DNA of 64,000 nt from JADCRZ01 sp039921525 (lineage in GTDB: Bacteria; Bacteroidota; Bacteroidia; Chitinophagales; Chitinophagaceae). Below, one piece after another: positions 8,427 through 17,502 of the stretch. The first letter of the stretch is position 1. Every line of letters begins with the position of its first letter. Both the position numbers and the translations under genes were made by a program. The DNA lies in assembly GCA_039921525.1 (NCBI GenBank), contig JBDSBP010000088.1, positions 36,372 through 100,371 on the forward strand, given 5' to 3'. The notes below the pieces were generated by a model. The model was not told where the DNA came from and made no database searches. It saw only the letters and a list, made by a program, of their open reading frames with translations.

Positions 8427-9680
8427 ATGCCTGATAATCCTCTTCATCGCGCAGTACTTTTATTACAGCAGCATAAATTTAAAGAAGCTGAAATTATTTT
8501 GAATGGACTATTTGCGGAAGACCCTACCAATACGGACGTGATCGGGCTAATGTGCGAACTGAAAATATTCCAGGACAAGTTTGACGAGGCTATGACACTC
8601 ATAAGTAACGCCATCGGTTTGGACCCTGGCGCGAGCCATCTGTTTCATAAAAGAGCCCGGATTTTTATTCAGCAGGATAAATATGATGCTGCAGAAAAAG
8701 ATCTGCAACAAGCTATCTCCATTGATCCATACGAAACCGATTATTTTGCGTTGTTATCATTGTTAAAGATAGAAAGAAAACAATTTTCTGATGCGTTGGA
8801 AATTGCTGATAAGGCGCTAGAATTAAACGCTGAAAATATACAGGCGTTAAATGCGCGCAGCACGGCCTTACTAAAATTAAACAGGAAGGAAGAATCTTTC
8901 AGCACCATACATGATGCCCTGCGGGAAGATCCTGATAATGCATATACGCATGCAAATTATGGATGGGGCTTGCTTGAAAAAGGATCTCATAAGAATGCAC
9001 TGCTTCATTTTGCCGAGGCACTGAAAAAAAATCCCAACCTCACGCTTGCACAGCAGGGAATGGCAGAAGCACTCAAGGCCAGGTATTTCGTCTATCGAAG
9101 TTTTTTGAAATTCTCTTTATGGATGAGCAACCTTCGCGGCAAAAATCAATGGGCCGTTATAATTGGATTTTACCTTCTTTTCAGGTTAATCCGCTGGGGT
9201 GCGGAATCCAATCCGTCTCTTCAACCATTTCTCAATCCATTGCTGGTGTTACTGGGACTGTTTGCTTTTTCTACCTGGATTATTACACCCGTGAGCAATT
9301 TATTCCTGCGATTGAATAAATATGGAAAACACCTGTTGAACAGGGAACAGATCATCGCTTCCAATTTCGTTGGTTTCAGCATTTTAATTGCCCTGGTAGG
9401 CGGTATCCTGTATTTATTCAAACCACAACCATACTTTTTGGTAATTGTTGCTTTTGGCCTTACTATGATGATACCTTTAAGCGCGATGCTCACATTTTCC
9501 AAAAAAAGGACGTTGCTCGTGAGCTTTACCTGCCTGCTGGCAATTGTTGGAACTACAGGTTTTATTATGGGAATTACAAGCGGAGAGGCTTTTAATAATT
9601 TTGTTATTGCTTATATTATCGGATTGATCCTATTTCAATGGGTTGCCAATTATTTGGTAATACGGCAAACAAACAAGTGA
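8427..9680 (+). CDS. TPR-repeat integral membrane protein, partner of the AAA+ ATPase
   Basis: 417 aa. Residues 1-225 are a run of six or so TPR units (repeated A-x-x-DP / NA-x-YA patterns). Residues about 235-415 hold several hydrophobic segments: WAVIIGFYLLFRLI, LNPLLVLLGLFAFSTWIIT, FVGFSILIALVGGILYL, FLVIVAFGLTMMIPLSAML, LLVSFTCLLAIVGTTGFIMG, FVIAYIIGLILFQWVANYL. It has no signal peptide, so the TPR part is likely cytoplasmic and may tether the AAA+ motor to the membrane. It starts one base after that gene. The function is unknown; the pairing is the main clue. Confidence 0.8.
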   Translation: MPDNPLHRAVLLLQQHKFKEAEIILNGLFAEDPTNTDVIGLMCELKIFQDKFDEAMTLISNAIGLDPGASHLFHKRARIFIQQDKYDAAEKDLQQAISIDPYETDYFALLSLLKIERKQFSDALEIADKALELNAENIQALNARSTALLKLNRKEESFSTIHDALREDPDNAYTHANYGWGLLEKGSHKNALLHFAEALKKNPNLTLAQQGMAEALKARYFVYRSFLKFSLWMSNLRGKNQWAVIIGFYLLFRLIRWGAESNPSLQPFLNPLLVLLGLFAFSTWIITPVSNLFLRLNKYGKHLLNREQIIASNFVGFSILIALVGGILYLFKPQPYFLVIVAFGLTMMIPLSAMLTFSKKRTLLVSFTCLLAIVGTTGFIMGITSGEAFNNFVIAYIIGLILFQWVANYLVIRQTNK

Positions 9681-10210
9681 CGCTTTGAAGGGGTGAGGCT
9701 TGCCCCGCCTGACCTCACCTGCGTATGAGTTAGCTTTAGCTAATGTTGCCTTGACTTCCGAAGTTTATAAAACTTCGGAAGTCTGTTGTAGTTGCTTACA
9801 TACCTGATTGTAGACTTTCGAAGTGCCAATGACAAGTATGGGCGCTGACTTCCGAAGTTTGTAAAACTTCGAAAGTCTGACATAGAGGTTCACAAATCCA
9901 GACTTCCGAAGTCTTCGAGACTTCGGAAGTCAGCCCAAAATATTTTTGTTTTTCGGTCAGACCTTGTTTAAACCTATAAGGTTTGAACCCGGGGTGCCGG
10001 CACTAAAAACGCAAACCTTATAGGTTTTTATGCGAGAGTTTACCAATCGATCCATGGGATCATTGTCATTTTATCAACAAATTAAGCTCGCTCTCTTACA
10101 AGTTCGGAAGACTTCGGAAGTCAGGTCTCAGGTCTTTTCTTTCCTCCAGGCAACTTATCAACTGCAATCTGCATTTATATTCGTATACACAATCAAAGTT
10201 GTAGGTACTC
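9681..10210. repeat. Gap rich in GACTTCCGAAGT hairpins
   Basis: Three 31-base hairpins with the pattern GACTTCCGAAGTTT, 3-base loop, AAACTTCGGAAGTC sit at 9753-9783 (perfect), 9847-9877 and 9901-9931. Half copies are at about 9812-9824 and 10105-10122. A G-rich arm GGGGTGAGGCTTGCCCC is at about 9690-9706. A second gap at 23031-23130 carries the same family. The rest of the gap shows no gene; the ECF sigma promoter should lie in 10130-10210. Confidence 0.8.
9970..10030 (+). terminator. Long-loop inverted repeat, probable terminator
   Basis: AAACCTATAAGGTTT (9970-9984) and AAACCTTATAGGTTT (10013-10027) are exact reverse complements separated by 28 bases and followed by further T residues. It lies about 290 bp behind the TPR membrane gene, so it could end that transcript, but it may also belong to the repeat cluster. 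Confidence 0.45.
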
Positions 10211-10765
10211 ATGAATATATCAGAACTAATCAGGGAAGCCAACAAGGGAAGTGCAGCGGCACAGAAATGTTTGTTTGATCAATTGTCTGAGAGAATGTTA
10301 TTGCTTTGCCGGCGTTATGTAAAGAGCAAAGAAGATGCGGAAGAGGTTTTGCTGGATGGTTTTCTCAAGTTCTTCAAAAACCTTTCAGCTTTCAATTACC
10401 AGGGAGATACTGCCTTGTATGGCTGGCTCAAAAAAATTATGATTAACGAATGCCTGATGTTTTTACGTAAAAGAAATGTTTTTACGATGGTAACTGAAAT
10501 GGCAGCAGAAGATATTGCATTAGAAGAACAGGCGCTTAATAATCTCTCTGCAGCTGAAATTTTTAACCTGATAATCCAGTTACCGGTAGGATATCGAATA
10601 GTGTTTAACCTGCATGTAGTGGAAGGAATGGAACATAGAGAAATAGCCTTATTGCTGGGTATTGCGGAAGGAACTTCCAAATCGCAACTCAGCAAGGCTA
10701 AAGCATTATTGCAAAAAATGTTGTTACAAAAAGGAACTGAATATGTTAAACGAAAATACCAATAA
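10211..10765 (+). CDS. ECF-type RNA polymerase sigma factor
   Basis: 184 aa. Sigma region 2 is seen at about 15-85 (CRRYVKSKEDAEEVLLDGFLKFFKNL, then YGWLKKIMINECLMFLRK) and region 4 at about 115-170 (LPVGYRIVFNLHVVEGMEHREIALLLGIAEGTSKSQLSKAK), the length usual for ECF factors. The next gene, a single-TM protein, overlaps its 3' end by 23 bp, the common arrangement for a sigma/anti-sigma pair. Its regulon cannot be told; the third gene (secreted) may be a target or part of the signal path. Confidence 0.95.
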   Translation: MNISELIREANKGSAAAQKCLFDQLSERMLLLCRRYVKSKEDAEEVLLDGFLKFFKNLSAFNYQGDTALYGWLKKIMINECLMFLRKRNVFTMVTEMAAEDIALEEQALNNLSAAEIFNLIIQLPVGYRIVFNLHVVEGMEHREIALLLGIAEGTSKSQLSKAKALLQKMLLQKGTEYVKRKYQ

Positions 10766-11468
10766 CGGTTTAAATTGGAAAGACAGGCTGGAAGAATTAG
10801 ACAGTTTGCCGGGTGAAACATTTTCGGGTAAAGGTGAAGCCTGGGAAAAACTACTTCTGCGTCTTCGTTCTAATAAACGCCGCCGGAAAGCAGCCTGGTA
10901 CTGGGTGGCTGCGGCCTGCCTGGGTATTATTATCATACTGGTGACAACATGGAGTAAGAATACAAAAGAGGCCGTGTTGGTTAACGTTAATACCGCAATA
11001 ATTAAAAGCAAAAAACCAGTCGTAAATACATCATCCGTTTTCATAAAAAAAGACGGTAGTGATATTTCGGAGGCTCCTGCTAAAAGAAGACCGGTTAAAA
11101 CTATTACTGAAAAAGCTCAATCCGGTCGTACTGAAAATATAACTGGTAAAAATAATACATCTGGCTTATCCATTAACGTTAGCTCAGCGGAATCTTTACC
11201 TGAGTTGTTAGTCAATACGGCTGCTCCTGGTGACACAGTTGTTTTAAATAAAACTCCTGTATTTGTTAAAGAGAAGTTACGGGTAGTGCACAACAATGAA
11301 TTAGGTATGCCTGTTGAAGAAGATTCCAGGAAGGAAAGGTATGCAGAGCGCCCTTCGTATTACAAAAGACTCACTAATTCAAACCAGGATGCATTTACTA
11401 ACACCTCCGTTAATTCTCACGCATTTAGCAACGATATTTTTAAGATAAAAATCTCTCCTCAAAATTAA
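10743..11468 (+). CDS. Single-pass membrane protein, putative anti-sigma factor
   Basis: 241 aa from the ATG at 10743, which lies within the sigma gene; an in-frame upstream start at 10662 would give an improbable basic, Cys-rich extension that is only the sigma gene in another frame. Residues 1-46 are cytoplasmic (WKDRLEELDSLPGETFSGKGEAWEKL), one TM follows at about 52-70, then a long low-complexity Lys/Ser/Thr/Asn-rich periplasmic part. There is no zinc-binding anti-sigma motif. The position after the sigma gene with overlap argues for an anti-sigma role; sequence alone does not prove it. Confidence 0.7.
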   Translation: MLNENTNNGLNWKDRLEELDSLPGETFSGKGEAWEKLLLRLRSNKRRRKAAWYWVAAACLGIIIILVTTWSKNTKEAVLVNVNTAIIKSKKPVVNTSSVFIKKDGSDISEAPAKRRPVKTITEKAQSGRTENITGKNNTSGLSINVSSAESLPELLVNTAAPGDTVVLNKTPVFVKEKLRVVHNNELGMPVEEDSRKERYAERPSYYKRLTNSNQDAFTNTSVNSHAFSNDIFKIKISPQN

Positions 11469-11473
11469 ATAAT

Positions 11474-12589
11474 ATGTATAAAGTAATTTATTGTTTGATG
11501 CTTGTAATAAGCATCACTGGGCAAACTCATGCACAAAATGAACGCACTACTAACAGTGACAAGGTTTTTGAGCTCAATTCAAACATCTTCCATCGTAGAT
11601 TTCAAATTGACCTTGGCAAAGGAAACAAAATGCAGATTGAATTAAACGATATAGCTGACCTGGATCGCATAACAAACCCGGATTCATTGCTTCGTGTATT
11701 CGTAAACGATATACTTCCTTTAAAAGATTCACTGTCTGATGAGTTAACTTCCAAACGCATAGATTACATAAATGACCCGGCTGGTATAAAGAAGATCCGC
11801 ATCCAGCAGTTTAAGCCAAAAGGATCAAGCTTTGTGGTGAATCATGGTGAGTTAGCAGCTATGAAGGTGGAGCAGGATACTGTAAATTTTAATATCCCCG
11901 TTTCGTATGCCTCTACGCGAACTCCTAAAAATGGGTTTACAGGCCTCAGACATTATCGTGTGAGTTTCTTTGTAAATCAATTAAGTGAACTTAACAGTAT
12001 CCTGGATATAGGATTAAATGATAAAGTCAGGTTACTCAGAGAAAATGTAAATGGCCCATGGGTTAACAACAGAGGAAACAGGGTGAACCTGAAAGTGGAC
12101 TCCTCTATTTCAGCGAAACAATCGAAGGGATTTTTCTCTTCACCGGGTTTTCACTATAGTCTATACCTGTCTACAAATATCCAGAACTATAAAAATTACT
12201 TTGTGCCCTCCGTTAACCTTGGAAGTACATTTATAATTAGTAATTCTTTTTTTAAGCGGGAGATCGGAATTTTCTGGGAGCCAAATTTTTTCTTTTCAAA
12301 AAATAACCAGGGTAACCTGCAGACTTTCAGAAACGATTTCATTACAGTAACTTTTGGCCAGGGTTCTGTGCAGGATAATAATCCTCTAAAGGAATCTTAT
12401 CTCCTCACTATATTGTCTTACTCTTACCTTGTTGGGAGGAAGGGAGATTATTTTGATAACCATACCTCCCGATTAGGAGCAGGCCGGCTTTCCTTGTTCG
12501 ATGGTAAGATGCGGATAGAGCCGGCAATTTATTTTAATAACTTTTTCAAAGGAGTTACGCCGGCAGTAAGGCTTATGCAGCGGTTTTAA
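11474..12589 (+). CDS. Secreted or outer-membrane protein of unknown function
   Basis: 371 aa with a clear signal peptide (about 1-20, ending THAQ). The later part (about 215-371) has alternating hydrophobic residues typical of an outer-membrane beta-barrel (SPGFHYSLYLSTNIQNYKN, FFKREIGIFWEPNFFFSK, LLTILSYSYLVG) and ends in an aromatic residue (QRF). It starts 5 bp after the anti-sigma-like gene and closes the ECF operon, so it may be the surface sensor or client of that system (inference). I do not recognise a family. Confidence 0.7.
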   Translation: MYKVIYCLMLVISITGQTHAQNERTTNSDKVFELNSNIFHRRFQIDLGKGNKMQIELNDIADLDRITNPDSLLRVFVNDILPLKDSLSDELTSKRIDYINDPAGIKKIRIQQFKPKGSSFVVNHGELAAMKVEQDTVNFNIPVSYASTRTPKNGFTGLRHYRVSFFVNQLSELNSILDIGLNDKVRLLRENVNGPWVNNRGNRVNLKVDSSISAKQSKGFFSSPGFHYSLYLSTNIQNYKNYFVPSVNLGSTFIISNSFFKREIGIFWEPNFFFSKNNQGNLQTFRNDFITVTFGQGSVQDNNPLKESYLLTILSYSYLVGRKGDYFDNHTSRLGAGRLSLFDGKMRIEPAIYFNNFFKGVTPAVRLMQRF

Positions 12590-12825
12590 TGAGGTGTCAG
12601 GTATGAGGCGTTTGTAGGGGCAGGGCTTGCCCCCGCCCTGACTGCATATGAAACTGTCAGCTTATTTATTGGAGACGTCGACAAAATACCACATGTATCC
12701 GGTGCACCAGGGTGGGGGCAAGCTCCGCCCCTACAAACGCCGCGCATCAAAAATGTTATTTACACGGGTGATATCGGCACCTATGATCGAAAACTCATAC
12801 CTCACACCTCACACCTCACACCTCA
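12590..12825. repeat. Nested inverted repeats between convergent genes
   Basis: Outer arms: TGAGGTGTCAGGTATGAGG starts right after the upstream stop (12590-12609); at 12794-12825 a heptad array of CTCACAC units reads into the neighbouring gene and contains its TGA stop (12823-12825). Inner arms: a G-rich block at 12608-12637 (GTTTGTAGGGGCAGGGCTTG) and its complement at 12711-12741. The whole gap could fold into one long two-part hairpin. Confidence 0.85.
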
Positions 12826-14646
12826 TCCTTCATTCAACTGCAATTTGTTTAAATTTTTATATAACCCATCTTCCAGTACCAGCAATTGCTGATGGGTACC
12901 GGTTTCTTTTACAACTCCTTTTTCCAATACAATAATCTTGTCGGCATTCCGAATGGTGGATAGGCGATGTGCAATGATGAACGAAGTCCGGTTCTTCATA
13001 AGGTTGTCCAAAGCCTCCTGTACCAGTGATTCTGAAGCGGCATCGAGGGAACTGGTGGCTTCATCAAGAATTAATATAACGGGATCTTTGAGGATGGCAC
13101 GAGCGATGGCGATGCGTTGTCTTTGCCCGCCGGAAAGTTTAATACCGCGCTCCCCTACAACGGTTTCATATTTTTCGGGAAAGCCGGTAATAAATTCATG
13201 TGCATAAGCCTGTTTGGCAGCATCTTCAATTTCTTCCTGGCTGGCTCCCGGTTTGCCATAAGCGATGTTTTCGTGAATGGTACCTCCAAACAAAAATACA
13301 TCCTGTGGAACCAGCGCCATCTGTGTGCGCAGTTGCGACAAAGGAAAAAAGCTGGCGGGCTTGCCATCGAATAGGATGTTACCTGCATCGGGTTCATAAA
13401 AACGCAATAGCAGAGCTGCCACAGTTGTTTTACCACCACCGCTTTGTCCTACCACGGCAATGCGCTGACCCGGTTCAGCCTGTATATTTATATCTTTCAA
13501 TACCTGTATTTCGGGTCGTGAGGGATAGGCAAATGCCAGGTGTTGCAGGCTCACCTTTCCATGTATTCTATATTCATCTAATAGAGGTTCTTGATCTATG
13601 TGCACAGCCTCCGGAATGGAACGCAACAACTCTCTGACGCGTTGTGTGGCTCCCAAAGTTTTTTGCAATGAGCTGAAAAGATCAGCGAAGCCCGCCATGC
13701 TGCCACCCACAAAAGCGGTGTATACTACAAAAGCAGTCAGATCGCCAAAAGATAGCTGACCAACCTGCATGAGTCCGGCACCATACCATACCACCAGTAC
13801 TATTGCGCCAAATACACTGAAAAGCAAAAATGAAACAAAGAGCCCGCGGAACTTGCCATTTCGGATTGCCATCGCGACTACTTTTTCGAGACTCGAAGCA
13901 TACCGTTTAATCTCGTACCACTCATTGGAGAACGATTTTACATTGCTTATTCCCTGTAATGTTTCCTGCACAATGGTATTGGAATCGGCTAATTTATCTT
14001 GTGTTTGCCGTGAAACGCCCCTGATGCGCTTCCCAAATAATACCGCGATAATCACGATCACAGGAACCACAGACAGCATTACTCCCGTAAGTTTGGGTGA
14101 GATATATAAAATAAGTCCAATACCGATTACCAGTGTAAGCACTCCTCTTAAAACCTCGGCAAGCGTTGATGTTACTGCATCCTGGATCTGTGAAAGATCG
14201 GCGCTGATCCTGCTGGACAGTTCTCCTACCCTTCTTTGTGCGAAAAACTCCATGGGCATGGAGATCATACGCTGGTAAATATCCTTCCGCATATCGGCCA
14301 GTGCGTGTTCGCCCACTGTTGTAAAAAGGAAAATGCGCATGAACGAAAAAAGCATTTGTACACATAAAACTCCTATCATTCCCCAGGCTATGAGGCCGGG
14401 GGAGAATAGTACTTTTCCCGTACTTATGGCATGGGCGCTATCTATGAGTTGCTTGAGCAGGTAGGGGAAAGTCATGGTGCTAAGGGCAGAAAGCGCGATG
14501 AACAAAAGTCCTGCAGCAAATTTACCCCGGTAAGGTTTTACGTAAGTGAATATCAGCAGTGCTTCGCGGAAACTTTCTTTATTTAATTTTGCCTTTGGTG
14601 GTTCGTCTGCTGAATCGCCGGTATTTCTGTGATTGTGTCGTGCCAT
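12823..14646 (-). CDS. ABC exporter, fused permease-ATPase (MsbA/BmrA-like)
   Basis: 607 aa half-transporter. Six TM helices occupy about 40-340. The ATPase domain has Walker A GQSGGGKTT (about 400-408), signature LSGGQ (504-508), Walker B ILILDEATSSLD (about 525) and the H-loop IIAHRLSTI. It would act as a homodimer in the inner membrane. The lipid-flippase or drug-exporter role cannot be separated by sequence, and the general MsbA/BmrA-like pattern is all that can be claimed. The TGA stop sits within a heptad repeat array. Confidence 0.93.
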   Translation of the reverse strand: MARHNHRNTGDSADEPPKAKLNKESFREALLIFTYVKPYRGKFAAGLLFIALSALSTMTFPYLLKQLIDSAHAISTGKVLFSPGLIAWGMIGVLCVQMLFSFMRIFLFTTVGEHALADMRKDIYQRMISMPMEFFAQRRVGELSSRISADLSQIQDAVTSTLAEVLRGVLTLVIGIGLILYISPKLTGVMLSVVPVIVIIAVLFGKRIRGVSRQTQDKLADSNTIVQETLQGISNVKSFSNEWYEIKRYASSLEKVVAMAIRNGKFRGLFVSFLLFSVFGAIVLVVWYGAGLMQVGQLSFGDLTAFVVYTAFVGGSMAGFADLFSSLQKTLGATQRVRELLRSIPEAVHIDQEPLLDEYRIHGKVSLQHLAFAYPSRPEIQVLKDINIQAEPGQRIAVVGQSGGGKTTVAALLLRFYEPDAGNILFDGKPASFFPLSQLRTQMALVPQDVFLFGGTIHENIAYGKPGASQEEIEDAAKQAYAHEFITGFPEKYETVVGERGIKLSGGQRQRIAIARAILKDPVILILDEATSSLDAASESLVQEALDNLMKNRTSFIIAHRLSTIRNADKIIVLEKGVVKETGTHQQLLVLEDGLYKNLNKLQLNEG

Positions 14647-15020
14647 GAAAACTGTTTTTATAATGATCCGGGCTGGTTCAGACCCTTAACATTACTTATG
14701 TTATTACAATACTGTGAGCTGTTTGTTCCGCAAGCGCCTATCCCAGCTAAGCAACCAGGGGGTTTCTATTAAACGTATTCAACTCAATAAGTATATTAGA
14801 TACGGACGATTTGGTGGACATAATATTTTAAATTTTTTTAATCAGACCTGCCATGAAAAGATTGGCTTTTTCTTTCGTTGTCTCTTTTGCTTTTTGTTGG
14901 TTGCTCAAAAGATAATACCGCTAATTACCAGGGGCCTGTATAATTGAAGTGGAGGGAGCTGATAATGTTGAGTAATGAAATAAAAAAGGAAATTGAACGT
15001 AGAGAGAATTGACTATCTTT
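14647..15020. other. Intergenic region, 374 bp
   Basis: Holds the ABC exporter promoter on the minus strand and a lipoprotein relic at 14853-14985. No tandem repeat arms are visible here. Confidence 0.5.
14853..14985 (+). pseudogene. Frameshifted small lipoprotein relic
   Basis: From the ATG at 14853 the frame reads a lipoprotein signal (MKRLAFSFVVSFAF) and then stops. One base-shift restores a lipobox and mature start (VGCSKDNTANYQGPV), which stops again at 14941. A second shift continues with IIEVEGADNVE to stops near 14983. Three consecutive pieces in three frames, each protein-like, point to a short lipoprotein gene inactivated by at least two small deletions. Its family is not identified. 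A sequencing error could produce the same picture, though two in 100 bp is unlikely. Confidence 0.5.
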
Positions 15021-15563
15021 TTAACTGGCACTGTCATGCAGTTCTTGTTGTATCAAATTGTAATTCTCTTCATCAAAACAAACAAAAATTACTTTATCGA
15101 TTTTAGATGATTGTGATAAAAACGTGGTAATGGCCTCCACGGCTATTTTTGCCGCTTTTACTTTAGGAAATCCATACACACCTGTGCTAATATTTGGGAA
15201 GGCTACGGTACGGCAATCGTTGTCCACAGCGAGTTGTAATGAGTTTGAATAACAGTCTGCCAGATTCTGCCCTTCATTATTATTACCACCATGCCATACC
15301 GGGCCTACTGTGTGGATAACAAATTTAGCCAGCAGGTTTCCCGCGGTTGTTATTACTGCCTGCCCGGTTTTACAGGGTCCCTGCCGGGCGATGATTTTTC
15401 CGCATTCAGCTAATATTGAAGGTCCGCCTGCCCTGTGAATAGCTCCGTCAACACCGCCCCCACCCATAAGCGAAGCCTTCGCTGCGTTTACAATGGCATC
15501 GGCGGAGATTTTTGTGATGTCGGTTTTTTGAACAGATATGTTATGTAAATGCGTGTTCAACAT
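15021..15563 (-). CDS. Macrodomain protein, O-acetyl-ADP-ribose deacetylase type
   Basis: 180 aa, a single macrodomain. Key features: ISADAIVNAAKASLMGGGGVDGAIHRAGG (phosphate and ribose contacts), GQAVITTAGNLLAKFVIHTVGP, VAFPNISTGVYGFP (the glycine-rich ADP-ribose loop) and KVIFVCFDEENY. The family binds ADP-ribose and removes it, or its acetyl ester, from substrates. It stands alone between the lipoprotein relic and a repeat-filled gap, so no partner is suggested. It is close to YmdB in length. Confidence 0.92.
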   Translation of the reverse strand: MLNTHLHNISVQKTDITKISADAIVNAAKASLMGGGGVDGAIHRAGGPSILAECGKIIARQGPCKTGQAVITTAGNLLAKFVIHTVGPVWHGGNNNEGQNLADCYSNSLQLAVDNDCRTVAFPNISTGVYGFPKVKAAKIAVEAITTFLSQSSKIDKVIFVCFDEENYNLIQQELHDSAS

Positions 15564-15640
15564 AAGGTGATTGATTGATCATAGATTATAAAAGGAGCAA
15601 ACCAAAAATTTAAAAAATCTTTAGGAGTGATGGCACTATC

Positions 15641-15868
15641 TTCCCCTCCTTTTTTAAGGAGGGGATGTTGAATTCCGTTGCGCAGCACGGAATTCAACGG
15701 AGGTGGTTACGCGGGGAGCAGCCGACAAATGGTGCTTAGAGTTGGTAACCAGTTCCTGAGTTGGCGACAGTCAACCACCCCCGTTTTTTCCTGCGGACAA
15801 AACGTACCCTCCTTTTTTTAAGGAGGACAAGATGACCGCATCACTCCTTAAATAAGGAGGGAAAGATG
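15641..15868. repeat. Repeat-filled gap with AAGGAGG and nested hairpins
   Basis: Copies of CCTCCTTTTTTAAGGAGG are at 15645-15664, about 15810-15827, and a variant CTCCTTAAATAAGGAG at about 15843-15860. A perfect hairpin TTGAATTCCGT / ACGGAATTCAA lies at 15668-15697. AACGGAGGTGGTT (about 15696-15708) faces AACCACCCCCGTT (about 15774-15787). A related element is at 58941-58976. Confidence 0.8.
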
Positions 15869-15874
15869 GCCTTA

Positions 15875-17287
15875 TCACCCCAAATTTTTCCAGCCAAAAT
15901 AATTCTTTGCGTTATTAAAACAAATATCCTGTATCACTTTACCAATCCAGCTCAAGTCAGTAGGTAACTCACCGTTTTCGATTTCCTTGCCAAAGAGTTC
16001 ACAAAGAATCCGGCGGAAATATTCATGACGGGGGAAGGATAAAAAGCTTCGCGAATCAGTAAGCATACCAACAAAGCGGCTTAGAAGACCCATGTTAGAT
16101 AAAGCATTTATTTGTTTCACCATACCATCTTTCTGATCAAGGAACCACCAGGCTGAGCCGTATTGAACTTTGGCCGCTACCGAACCATCATTGAAATTAC
16201 CTGTCATGGTAGCTATCAGTTCATTGTCGGCGGGGTTAAGGTTGTAAATAATTGTTTTGGCTAGTTTATTCTGGCCGTCAAGCCTGTCAAGAAATTTAGA
16301 CAAGGCTCTCGCCTGTGGAAAATCACCTATTGAATCCCAGCCGGTATCGGCACCCAGTTGCTGTTTCATCCGGGAGTTATTATTGCGTAATGCCCCAATA
16401 TGATATTGCTGCACCCATCCCTTTTCCCAATCCCATTCTCCGAACTGGACCAGCATGGCAGATTTGAATTGCAGGTTCTCTTCCAATGAAAGTTCTGAAC
16501 CGCCCCTGATCTTGGAAAAAATAGCGGTTACTGCCGCTTCGGTGTAGTCTTCCGCATATAATTGCTCCAGGCCATGATCTGAAACAGAACAGCCTATACT
16601 GGCAAAAAAGTCGTGCCTGCTTTTTAATGCACTTAGAAATTCGGGAAAGCTGGATATGCTGGTATTGGATACCTGCTCTAATTTATTGAGATAGTTATTG
16701 TAAGCCACTGCGCTATCCACGTTCATAGCATTGTCTGGCCGGAAAGCCGGCAAAATGGGAATTTCAAAACCATCTTTTTTAATTTTCTGGTGATGCTCCA
16801 AAGAATCGAGCGGATCATCAGTAGTACAAACCAGCTTAACGTTCATTTTGCGTAACAAGTTGCGAACGGAATAATCGGGTGTTTTCAACCTTGCCGAACA
16901 CTCTTCATAAATTGTTTTTGCACTATCAGGGTTTAAAATGGTGTTAACATCAAAATATCGCTGGAGCTCAAGATGTGTCCAATGATAAAGAGGATTACGC
17001 AAGGTATAAGGAACAGTGGCCGCCCATTGCTCAAATTTTTCATAATCTGATTTATCACCCGTGCAGTACGATTCATGAATTCCATTCGTACGCATTGCCC
17101 TCCATTTGTAATGATCACCATATAACCATGCCTGGGTAATGTTTTCAAACACCGGATCATCCGCAATCAATGCTGGAGACAGATGACAATGATAATCTAT
17201 TAAGGGCATTGCCTTGGCATAGTCATGATAAAGGGTCTGCGATGTTTTATTTTGAAGTAAGAAATTTTCATCTAAAAAACTTTTCAT
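15875..17287 (-). CDS. uxaC: Uronate isomerase
   Basis: 470 aa, full length for the family. The N-terminus has the metal-site pattern LIDYHCHLSP (His33, His35); further on are YGDHYKWRAMRTNG, LVCTTDDPLDSLEHH and MLTDSRSFLSFPRHEYFRR. The enzyme interconverts D-glucuronate/fructuronate and D-galacturonate/tagaturonate in the cytoplasm. It lies downstream of uxaA on the same strand. The expected intermediate enzyme, tagaturonate reductase, is present nearby only as a broken fragment, so the route through altronate may depend on a copy elsewhere. Confidence 0.96.
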   Translation of the reverse strand: MKSFLDENFLLQNKTSQTLYHDYAKAMPLIDYHCHLSPALIADDPVFENITQAWLYGDHYKWRAMRTNGIHESYCTGDKSDYEKFEQWAATVPYTLRNPLYHWTHLELQRYFDVNTILNPDSAKTIYEECSARLKTPDYSVRNLLRKMNVKLVCTTDDPLDSLEHHQKIKKDGFEIPILPAFRPDNAMNVDSAVAYNNYLNKLEQVSNTSISSFPEFLSALKSRHDFFASIGCSVSDHGLEQLYAEDYTEAAVTAIFSKIRGGSELSLEENLQFKSAMLVQFGEWDWEKGWVQQYHIGALRNNNSRMKQQLGADTGWDSIGDFPQARALSKFLDRLDGQNKLAKTIIYNLNPADNELIATMTGNFNDGSVAAKVQYGSAWWFLDQKDGMVKQINALSNMGLLSRFVGMLTDSRSFLSFPRHEYFRRILCELFGKEIENGELPTDLSWIGKVIQDICFNNAKNYFGWKNLG

Positions 17288-17306
17288 ATAAAAGCGTTTT
17301 GTAATT

Positions 17307-17501
17307 GGCTATCAGCTGTCGGCTATCGGCTATCAGCTTTTTAACTCAGGTTGATTTGTATTTAAGGTAAGTCAGTAACAAAAAAAGCATCTTTTCTAAG
17401 AAAGATGCCGTAATGTAAATAAAATTGCTAAAATATTAGAAGGAAGTTGTCTCTTGCCCCGCACACCCTTAAACAAAGCTGATAGCTGAATGCCGACAGC
17501 T
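17307..17501. repeat. Inverted pair of heptad arrays, AGCYGAT family
   Basis: GGCTATC/AGCTGTC heptads at 17307-17340, 20 bp before the uxaC start, face AGCTGAT-type heptads at 17477-17501 that end one base before the uxaA stop codon. The spacer between them has no gene. Confidence 0.85.
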
Positions 17502-17502
17502 A

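Noticed and set aside
10662..10742. Upstream start for the anti-sigma-like gene
   Set aside because: The extension lies within the sigma gene and reads as a basic, Cys-rich chance peptide.
14714..14947. 77-codon plus-strand ORF
   Set aside because: It overlaps the lipoprotein relic in another frame, has no recognisable domain, and its composition (many Phe, Cys, Arg) is that of a chance ORF.
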